NCBI GenBank assembly: GCA_005880175.1
Contig: VBJR01000253.1
Coordinates: 1 to 19,742, forward strand
Direction of reading: 5' to 3'
Length of the DNA: 19,742 nt
From: Chloroflexota bacterium
GTDB taxonomy: Bacteria; Chloroflexota; Dormibacteria; Dormibacterales; Dormibacteraceae
Below the pieces are notes generated by a model. That model did no database searches. It saw only the letters and a list, made by a program, of their open reading frames with translations, and had not been told where the DNA came from. Position 1 is the first letter of the stretch, and each line of letters begins with the position of its first letter. Of the stretch, positions 14,963-19,742 are shown piece by piece. A program made the position numbers and the translations under genes.

Positions 14963-15491
14963 CGCGGGCCTCCTCCCCGCCGTACGCGCGGCGGAATGCA
15001 GATCGCGCCCTGACCAGCAGCGCCTCGGTGGCGTGGACTGTCCGACCCAGGTGCGCCGCCACCTCGGGGACCGCCAGCCCATCTACGTAGCGCAGAGTCA
15101 GCGCCGCTCGGTGGTGCGGGCCGAGGCCGTCGAGCACCTCGCGGGCCCGCAACGCGTCCAGTCGCGCCTCCCAGGGATCCTCGCCGGGCTCGTCACGCTC
15201 GTCGTGGACGAGCCGGAGACCATGCTCCTCGCGCGCCTGCCGGCGCCAGTGGTCGGCCAGCTTGTGGCGGGCGATGCCGACGAGCCAGGCGGGGCCGAGC
15301 GGCGGCGCGGGCCGCTGCCGCGAGGCGGTGACCGCCGCCAGGAACGTCTCCGCGGTCAGGTCCTCCGCCAGCGGCCGGCTCCGGCAGCGCGAGAGCAGGT
15401 AGCCGTAGACCTGCGGCAGCGAGACCTCGTACAGGTGCAGCAGCACATCTCCCGGGTCCGCCGATGTGGGCTGCTCCTGCGTCACGCCCAT
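14955..15491 (-). CDS. ECF-family RNA polymerase sigma factor
   Basis: The 178-residue protein contains sigma region 2 at about 20-86 (VYGYLLSRCRSRPLAEDLTA, then PAWLVGIARHKLADHWRR). Region 4 lies at about 115-170 (VLDGLGPHHRAALTLRYVDG and the helix-turn-helix VPEVAAHLGRTVHATEALLV). These are the two domains sufficient for core RNA polymerase binding and recognition of -35/-10 elements. No anti-sigma gene is adjacent. Instead, the next gene overlaps it by 8 bp and encodes the IF2_N-VOC protein, so that protein, or its ligand, may set sigma activity; this is inference from other ECF-VOC pairs. The start ATG 15491 follows GGAGGAACGG with a rather long gap. The VVTAS and HDERDEP linkers are unremarkable. 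The factor appears intact. Confidence 0.9.
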   Translation of the reverse strand: MGVTQEQPTSADPGDVLLHLYEVSLPQVYGYLLSRCRSRPLAEDLTAETFLAAVTASRQRPAPPLGPAWLVGIARHKLADHWRRQAREEHGLRLVHDERDEPGEDPWEARLDALRAREVLDGLGPHHRAALTLRYVDGLAVPEVAAHLGRTVHATEALLVRARSAFRRAYGGEEARDA

Positions 15492-15717
15492 CTATCGTTC
15501 GTGAGACCGTTCCTCCGACGCCAGCGGACACATTTTTTGGCGGCTGGCCGGAGTCGGCGCCGGCCGACGGCCCGGGCGGGGGCATCCGCCCGTTGCCGCT
15601 CCTGAGATCCCGCACGACCTGGTCGGCGAGTTTCTCTAGCTGACGCGCCGCCCGCTCCAGGCGATCATGGTCTCGCCGGGTCCGCCGGTCGAGAAACAGT
15701 CGTGACCGCGCACTGAA
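15492..15717 (-). other. Intergenic region with an open, charged reading frame and no start
   Basis: Between the DUF4232 stop (15718) and the ECF start (15491) the minus strand stays open in the DUF4232 frame. It reads a helical, coding-like stretch (LFLDRRTRRDHDRLERAARQ, then LEKLADQVVRDLRSG) followed by Pro/Gly-rich sequence. There is no ATG near its beginning and its only GTG is at 15615. It may be a decayed small gene or chance. A run of six T at 15533-15538 (plus strand) is the only AT-rich patch. Confidence 0.3.
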
Positions 15718-16134
15718 TCAGGGCGCGTAGTAGGCGCTGATCTGGATTCGCCCCTGCTGGCACACCGGGCCGCCCGGCCATGCCACGTTGAACTGCTGGG
15801 TCTCGTCCGGCGGAATGATCCTCAGGGTCGCCGGCTGCGGCTGGCATGGCCCACTCTGGTTGTCCCCCACACCGGGTACGTCGCCCCACTGGAGGTTGGC
15901 CACGGCGAGGCCGTTGTTCGGCAGGGTGACCAGCGACGGTGCTGGCGGCAGGTCCCACACCGCGTTGGTCGGGAGCACGGTGCCGTTCGCGTCTACGAGC
16001 TGCAGCCCGCTGAAGCCGAACAGCGTGCACTCCTGCCCCGCGTTGAATACCACCAGCCGTCCGTAGATGTTCCCGGCCGCGGCACCGAGCACTACGATCG
16101 CGCCGCGCAGAACGCCGGCAGTACATCGCGCCAT
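15718..16134 (-). CDS. DUF4232 domain secreted protein, short N-terminus
   Basis: The 138-residue protein matches the DUF4232 family of exported actinobacterial proteins. Visible features are NIYGRLVVFNAGQECTLFGF, SGLQLVDANGTVL, the NNGLAVANLQWGD strand, LRIIPPDETQQF and the final Cys-containing VCQQGRIQISAYYAP. Three or more cysteines in the usual places suggest disulfides outside the cell. The function of the family is not known. The start ATG 16134 has GGAGG with a 6-nt gap. The N-terminus (MARCTAGVLRGAIVVLGAAA) is a short hydrophobic segment that runs straight into the domain. Most relatives have a longer signal or lipoprotein peptide plus a Ser/Ala/Thr linker, so an in-frame deletion is possible. 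It lies downstream of the SMP-30-like gene on the same strand but is separated from it by a strong hairpin. Confidence 0.8.
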   Translation of the reverse strand: MARCTAGVLRGAIVVLGAAAGNIYGRLVVFNAGQECTLFGFSGLQLVDANGTVLPTNAVWDLPPAPSLVTLPNNGLAVANLQWGDVPGVGDNQSGPCQPQPATLRIIPPDETQQFNVAWPGGPVCQQGRIQISAYYAP

Positions 16135-16281
16135 CTCTGACCTCCATCACGTGCCATGCATCACGGATGCGGGCTGCACTTCTCCACACCTTACTGCTCG
16201 ACCGCGCCACCGGGCGCTGAAGCGGCAGCGCGCGAGCTTCGAGGCGGCCCGTCTGCGCGGCCGAGGTGATCGTGGCGGGTG

Positions 16282-16307
16282 GCCGTCGCAGAACCTTCTG
16301 CGACGGC
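16282..16307 (-). terminator. 26-nt perfect palindrome, probable terminator of the SMP-30-like gene
   Basis: GCCGTCGCAGAA (16282-16293), CC, TTCTGCGACGGC (16296-16307) is a perfect 12-bp inverted repeat starting 22 nt after the SMP-30-like stop codon. In RNA it would form an 11-bp stem with a 4-nt loop. Position favours a terminator, but the perfect symmetry with a 2-bp centre would also suit a protein-binding site. Confidence 0.6.
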
Positions 16308-16329
16308 TGCCGCCTCGCGGCTTGACCGG

Positions 16330-17190
16330 TCAGGGCCGGCCAACCCCGGGCACCGATACGGGGAGGGCCAGGATCTCGCCGGTGCGCGGACCGTCCTTCA
16401 GCCGCGCGAGGTTGACGACGTGCCCTTCGGCCAGCCGCCACTCGGCGGTCAGGATGAACAGCGTCCGCCGTTCAGGGCCACCGAGCATCAGCGCGAACGG
16501 CGCGCGATGCTCGGGGAGCTCGACGTGCTGCAGGACACGGCCGCCCTGGGCGACGCGCACGATCGAGAACGGCCCCGTGGTCGCACCGCCGCCGGTCCAG
16601 ACGGCGCCCTCGGCGTCGAGGCAGATGCCGTCCGGGCCGAACCCCTCGGCGAAGACCCGCCGGTTGGAGAGCCCACCGTCAGCGTCGATGTCGAACGCGG
16701 TCAGGCGGCCCGCGAACGACTCGGAGACGATGAGCGTCCGGGCGTCCGGCGTGATCACCATGCCGTTGGGGAACTGAATGTCGTCCGCAACCTGGCGCAG
16801 CTCTCCATCCGGCGTGATTAGCTTGACGTAACCAGGTTTGGGCGCCGCGCCTGCCACGAAGTCGAAGTCCGCGCCGTTGATGTACGCATTGCCGCGCCTG
16901 TCCACGACGATTTCGTTCGCGGGCTGGTCGGCGTGGACGACCATGGTGCCGTCCGGCTCCTGGCGCCGCACCTTGTCGCCGGTCACGAGCAGCCTGCCGT
17001 CGGGCAGCCAGCCGATGGAGTACCCCATGGGGTGGACCGGGCACGTCACGGAGACGACCTCCTTGCTGCCGTCGAGGCCGGCGGCCACGACCTGTCGCTC
17101 GATCCAGTTGCAGAACCACAGCCGGCTCTCGTGCCACCGCGGCGACTCGGGGATCCCCAGGCCACTCAGCAGAACCTTCGGCTCGGACAT
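16330..17190 (-). CDS. SMP-30/gluconolactonase/LRE family protein
   Basis: The 286-residue protein is a six-bladed beta-propeller of the SMP-30/gluconolactonase family, metal-dependent hydrolases of sugar lactones and related esters. The expected metal ligands are visible: Glu 15 in IPESPRW, Asn 142 in FPNGMVITPD and Asp 187 in GPDGICLDAEGAVW. Other family marks are YSIGWLPDGRLLVT and ANEIVVDRRGNAYING. Length is normal and there is no signal peptide, so the enzyme should be cytosolic. ATG 17190 is supported by AGGAGGAG with a 6-nt gap; the open frame above it is not conserved-looking. The actual substrate may be a lactone other than gluconolactone. The gene is monocistronic, with a 26-nt palindrome after its stop. 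Confidence 0.92.
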   Translation of the reverse strand: MSEPKVLLSGLGIPESPRWHESRLWFCNWIERQVVAAGLDGSKEVVSVTCPVHPMGYSIGWLPDGRLLVTGDKVRRQEPDGTMVVHADQPANEIVVDRRGNAYINGADFDFVAGAAPKPGYVKLITPDGELRQVADDIQFPNGMVITPDARTLIVSESFAGRLTAFDIDADGGLSNRRVFAEGFGPDGICLDAEGAVWTGGGATTGPFSIVRVAQGGRVLQHVELPEHRAPFALMLGGPERRTLFILTAEWRLAEGHVVNLARLKDGPRTGEILALPVSVPGVGRP

Positions 17191-17479
17191 GACGGCTCCT
17201 CCTGTACCTCGCTTCGCTCGTCGAGCTGCGCCAACCCCTGGTCGGCTGCTCCACCCACTACACGAACGACAGCCGGCCCAATCGACAGGCACGGCGGCAC
17301 TCGCAGGCGCGCCGCCAGGAGAGCTGGGAGCTGGACTCGTTGGAGCCGACCGTGCTCGGCCAGCGGGACATGATCCTCGACCACGACCGGGCGGCGGGTG
17401 GTGGAACGCTGCCGCGATGGCCGGCTCGGAGCAGATATCGTACTCTCGATCAGTCATCAGCATGGGTGCAGGAGGGTTG
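17191..17479 (+). pseudogene. Possible gene remnant in the divergent intergenic region
   Basis: The 293-bp gap between the divergent SMP-30-like gene and the secreted protein gene has one plus-strand frame open from about 17191 to a TGA at 17477-17479. Its middle looks coding: charged, with balanced composition (THYTNDSRPNRQARRHSQ, then ARRQESWELDSLEPTVL). No start codon precedes this part, and the later part becomes low-quality sequence. It may be the end of a gene from a mobile or phage-like context, but I do not recognise the family. Regulatory sequence for both flanking genes must also lie here; no promoter is convincing. Confidence 0.3.
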
Positions 17480-17483
17480 ACCG

Positions 17484-18131
17484 ATGAAGGGGCCTCTCTT
17501 CGTTCTCGCTCTGGCCGCCGCCGCCACTCTGAGCGGCGGCTCAGCCCATATCGCATTGGCCGCGGAGCATCGATCCGAGGCGCAGCTCTTCGCAACCAAC
17601 AACACGGCGATCATCACCGATCCGAACGATCCACGGCTCAACGACCGGCTGGTTCAGTTCGGGGAGCAGGTCACCGACATCCTGGACGATGGCGGGGCCG
17701 ACGCCGAGGGTTCGACGCTACTCAACGGCGTGTTCTTCGACTCGACGGCGCAGGCCGTTACCTACGAGCGGTCTCGCGAGTTCGACGTCCAGGACGTCAG
17801 CCCGGCCCGGCTGCACGCGCTCGCCGCCGTCGTCCGCGATCGATTCCACCAGGACTCCGTCCTGACATTCCGGTTCCTGCCTCGCTCCTCGCCCGATGCC
17901 ACCGCCATCGAGGTGCAGACGCCGGGCATCAGCGTGCAGAGACTGCACGACGCACTCGTCGCCGACCCCGCCGCCGCCAACGAGCTGGGCGGCGGCTCCG
18001 TCACGCTCGAGGGCCGGCTGATCGAGGTGGCGCCGCTGTCCGACCTCGACCTCGTCGAGCGGCTCGTGGCCGAGCTGGGCGGCAGCTGGACAGCCAGCAC
18101 CATCCGCTACGGCGCCGAGGAGTTCGTCTGA
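17484..18131 (+). CDS. Secreted protein of unknown function
   Basis: The 215-residue protein starts at ATG 17484 with AGGAGGG 7 nt upstream. Residues 1-26 form a clear Sec signal peptide (MKGPLFVLALAAAATLSGGS region, cleavage after ALA at 24-26). The mature protein has no cysteines and no membrane segment. It contains acidic, mixed alpha/beta-looking sequence such as NDPRLNDRLVQFGEQVTDIL, ARLHALAAVVRDRF, SVLTFRFLPRS and LDLVERLVAELGGSWTAS. I do not recognise a family or catalytic motif. It is monocistronic, ends at a clean hairpin and is divergent from the SMP-30-like gene. The codon bias is typical of a real gene of this genome. Confidence 0.8.
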   Translation: MKGPLFVLALAAAATLSGGSAHIALAAEHRSEAQLFATNNTAIITDPNDPRLNDRLVQFGEQVTDILDDGGADAEGSTLLNGVFFDSTAQAVTYERSREFDVQDVSPARLHALAAVVRDRFHQDSVLTFRFLPRSSPDATAIEVQTPGISVQRLHDALVADPAAANELGGGSVTLEGRLIEVAPLSDLDLVERLVAELGGSWTASTIRYGAEEFV

Positions 18132-18147
18132 CGGGTCGCCGCCGAGC

Positions 18148-18165
18148 GACCACGCCGTCGTGGTC
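18148..18165. terminator. Bidirectional hairpin terminator
   Basis: GACCACG (18148-18154), loop CCGT, CGTGGTC (18159-18165) is a perfect 7-bp stem with a 4-nt loop. It lies between the convergent secreted-protein gene (ends 18131) and the acyl-CoA ligase stub (ends 18173). Confidence 0.65.
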
Positions 18166-18172
18166 CTCCGGC

Positions 18173-18448
18173 TCAGCCCACGCGGCGCTCCTGGCCCGCC
18201 CAGTAGCGCTCCCGCAGGGCCCGCTTGTCGGCCTTCCCCACAGGCGTCATGGGCAGGGCCTCCACGAACTCCAGCGACTTGGGGGCGTGGACCGGGCCCT
18301 TCCTCTCGCGGACCAGCGCCACCAACTCCTCGGACTCCACAGTGGCGCCCGGCCGGAGCACGACCAGGGCCTTGACCGCCTCGCCCCAGCGTTGGTCGGG
18401 CACCCCGATGACCGCCGGAGGCGTGGCTGGCGCTGACCGCCGCGGCAC
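18173..18448 (-). pseudogene. C-terminal fragment of an AMP-dependent acyl-CoA synthetase
   Basis: The open frame gives 91 residues, of which about 80 match the C-terminal lid domain of acyl-CoA ligases: VIGVPDQRWGEAVKALVVL, HAPKSLEFVEALP and MTPVGKADKRALRERYWAG. The lysine of TPVGK is the catalytic adenylation lysine of this superfamily. The rest of the enzyme (over 400 residues, including the AMP-binding core) is missing. Similarity stops at about 18412-18420, where the sequence changes to unrelated Arg/Pro-rich translation. No ribosome binding site precedes the ATG at 18448. It is a dead 3' end left by a deletion or rearrangement whose other side is the unassigned stretch 18420-18629. Unless expressed as a stand-alone lid domain it has no function. 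Confidence 0.8.
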
Positions 18449-18629
18449 TCGCCGGCGGCCGCGTCACCGCGCTGCGCCCGCTCGGCTCCCTCTCCGACCA
18501 CCTCCACGCCTGCGCGTCGTCCGCAGCGGCCTGCTGGCCGAGCACGACGGACGGCTGGGGGCCGGCGGCGCGTCTGGTCGGAGGTCGTCGCCGCGCCGGG
18601 CCGCGTGCGATGCCGGCCGCTCGACCACC

Positions 18630-18635
18630 TACGAT
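18630..18635 (+). promoter_or_regulatory. -10 box of a leaderless promoter for the luciferase-like gene
   Basis: TACGAT ends 7 nt before ATG 18643 with no Shine-Dalgarno sequence between them, the standard spacing for actinobacterial leaderless mRNAs. No good -35 is evident, which is common for such promoters. Confidence 0.5.
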
Positions 18636-18642
18636 GGCCGGC

Positions 18643-19470
18643 ATGCATCGCGCCTTTCGCTTCGGGGTGGTGGCCGCTCCCACGGGGGATGGTGAGCAGT
18701 GGCAGCGCATTGTCCGCCGGGTGGAGGAGTTGGGCTACTCGACGCTGTTGGTGCCCGACGGTCCGCAACTGCTCTCGTCGTTCCCCTCCCTGGCCGTCGC
18801 CGCAAGCGCCACGCGCACGATCAGGGTCGGTTCGTACGTCGTCGCCAGCCCGCTTCGGCACCCGCGCCTGGCAGCTTGGGACGCCCACAGCCTGTCCGTG
18901 CTCACTGGCGGCCGCTTCGACATGGGCATCGGGACCGGGCGACCCGAGGTCGCCGAGCAGGCGGTCGAGCTGTTCGGCCAGCCGCGCACCACCGTGGGGC
19001 AGCGCCTGGGTCAGGTCGAGCAGACCATCGACTGGCTGCGCGAGCTCGACGGTGACCAGCGTACCCCGGTCCTGGTCGCGGCCGGCGGACCCAGGGCCAG
19101 GGCCCTGGCCGCGGCCAAGGCCGACATCGTCGCGCTGAGCGTCGGTCCACTTGGCAGCCGCCAAGACATGGCGCGTGCCGTCGCCGAGCTGCACGACGCC
19201 GCGGGCGAACGCGCCGACCAGGTCGAGTTGCAGACGAACATTTTTGTGCTCGGCGACCAGATGCCGGAGTGGACGGCGCGGTTCCTCGGGACCGACCCGG
19301 CCACTCTGATTGCGCATGACTCGCTCGTGCTGCTGCGAGGGGGGAGCCCCCGGCAGATGGCGGACGAGCTCCAGCGGCGGCGCGACGCTTTCGGCGTCTC
19401 CTACGTCAGCATCAACGCCGCCTTCATGGAGCAGATGGTGCCCGTGGCTGAACTGCTGACGGGCACGTGA
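18643..19470 (+). CDS. LLM-class (luciferase-like) flavin/F420-dependent oxidoreductase
   Basis: The 275-residue protein is a TIM-barrel of the bacterial luciferase-like superfamily, closest in style to the short actinobacterial F420-dependent group (TIGR03621 type). Family marks are FRFGVVAAPTGDGEQWQRIV at the N-terminus, RRVEELGYSTLLVPD, the RIRVGSYVVASPLRHP-like strand (here TIRVGSYVVASPLRHPR) and LTGGRFDMGIGTGRP. The later PVLVAAGGPRARALAAAKAD and MADELQRRRDAFGVSYVSIN also fit. Such enzymes oxidise or reduce small organic molecules with F420 or FMN. The ATG 18643 start fits the TACGAT box and the family N-terminus; an upstream in-frame ATG at 18610 precedes the -10 box. The gene is monocistronic and followed by a hairpin. 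Substrate unknown; all regions appear intact. Confidence 0.9.
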   Translation: MHRAFRFGVVAAPTGDGEQWQRIVRRVEELGYSTLLVPDGPQLLSSFPSLAVAASATRTIRVGSYVVASPLRHPRLAAWDAHSLSVLTGGRFDMGIGTGRPEVAEQAVELFGQPRTTVGQRLGQVEQTIDWLRELDGDQRTPVLVAAGGPRARALAAAKADIVALSVGPLGSRQDMARAVAELHDAAGERADQVELQTNIFVLGDQMPEWTARFLGTDPATLIAHDSLVLLRGGSPRQMADELQRRRDAFGVSYVSINAAFMEQMVPVAELLTGT

Positions 19471-19482
19471 GTGGGCGTTGAG

Positions 19483-19501
19483 CGGGCCGGAGTGCGGCCC
19501 G
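19483..19501 (+). terminator. Hairpin after the luciferase-like gene
   Basis: CGGGCCG (19483-19489), loop GAGTG, CGGCCCG (19495-19501) is a perfect 7-bp GC stem 12 nt after the stop codon. A U-tract is absent. Confidence 0.6.
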
Positions 19502-19742
19502 GGCCCGGGGCTGCGGTGGCTTGCGCGCGCCTGAGGCTCATACGGCTGGTTGGCCGCCCTCACCAGGGCGAAAACCACCAGCACCGCGACGCGTCCGGGA
19601 GCTCGGCCGCGCGATCGTGGCCGCTGCCGACGACCCGGACAGGATCGTCCCCACGATGCGCTGCGTCAGTGCCCGATCAGTAGTTCTCGAGGGCCCGGGC
19701 GGACAGCGGTGAACCTACCCCGACCCCGGCAGCGCCAGCACG
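19502..19742. other. Right-end region without a recognised gene
   Basis: No protein family is recognisable. A plus-strand frame ending at 19712 contains a coding-like stretch (VRELGRAIVAAADDPDRIVP) but has no convincing start. On the minus strand a short frame enters from beyond the edge and ends at a TAG near 19715, so the 3' end of a neighbouring minus-strand gene cannot be excluded. No RNA gene or repeat is seen. Confidence 0.3.

Noticed and set aside
12497..15013. An 838-codon plus-strand open frame across the DinB, GH32-like and VOC genes
   Set aside because: It crosses several convincing genes in the wrong frame or strand and has shadow composition.
16838..18436. A 532-codon plus-strand open frame
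   Set aside because: It is antisense to the SMP-30-like gene and out of frame with the secreted-protein gene; no recognisable domain.
1..19742. CRISPR arrays, tRNA or rRNA genes, insertion sequences
   Set aside because: No regularly spaced repeats, no cloverleaf-like segment and no transposase or terminal inverted repeats were seen on reading both strands; this was by eye, not by program.

Overview
The window is GC-rich and its gene content is typical of an actinomycete, probably a filamentous genus. Pointers are an NRPS gene, two DinB-fold proteins, an F420/FMN luciferase-like oxidoreductase, ECF sigma factors carrying or coupled to SnoaL/VOC domains, a DUF4232 secreted protein, GTG/TTG starts and several apparently leaderless genes. 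The exact genus cannot be read from the sequence.

Layout. (1) 1-4367, minus strand: the 5' part of a large NRPS gene that runs off the left edge. Its order is C-PCP-C-FkbH/HAD-like-PCP, with no adenylation domain in about 1455 visible residues and a HAD-like domain whose catalytic motifs are lost. (2) 4522-4583: overlapping divergent promoters with a perfect palindrome, serving the NRPS and a family-5 ABC solute-binding protein (4607-6145, plus) whose Tat signal peptide lies in another frame. (3) 6350-7225, plus: a DinB-SnoaL fusion, convergent with the C-terminal remnant of a SigG-type ECF sigma factor (7252-7863, minus). (4) 8064-10259, plus: an HhH-SNF2 helicase with a leaderless start, then a small secreted SH3-like protein. 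(5) 10864-12087, minus: an M29 aminopeptidase, divergent from a stand-alone DinB protein (12231-12734). (6) 12836-13777, minus: a GH32-like glycosidase. (7) 13914-15491, minus: an operon of an ECF sigma factor, an overlapping VOC-type protein that contains an IF2_N domain normally found in translation initiation factor IF-2, and a second VOC domain in another frame. (8) 15718-17190, minus: a DUF4232 secreted protein and an SMP-30/gluconolactonase-like protein. (9) 17484-18131, plus: a secreted protein of unknown function. It is followed by the C-terminal stub of an acyl-CoA ligase (minus) and a leaderless luciferase-like oxidoreductase (18643-19470, plus).

Apart from the NRPS edge, which may border a biosynthetic cluster, the genes are a loose collection of single units and short operons, many separated by hairpin terminators. 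Two themes stand out. The first is the IF2_N-VOC protein coupled to an ECF sigma factor, the strongest candidate for something undescribed. The second is repeated loss of internal segments: the solute-binding protein signal, the SigG N-terminus, the end of the first VOC domain, probably the DUF4232 linker and the acyl-CoA ligase. This means either local gene decay or assembly dropouts, and raw reads would decide.
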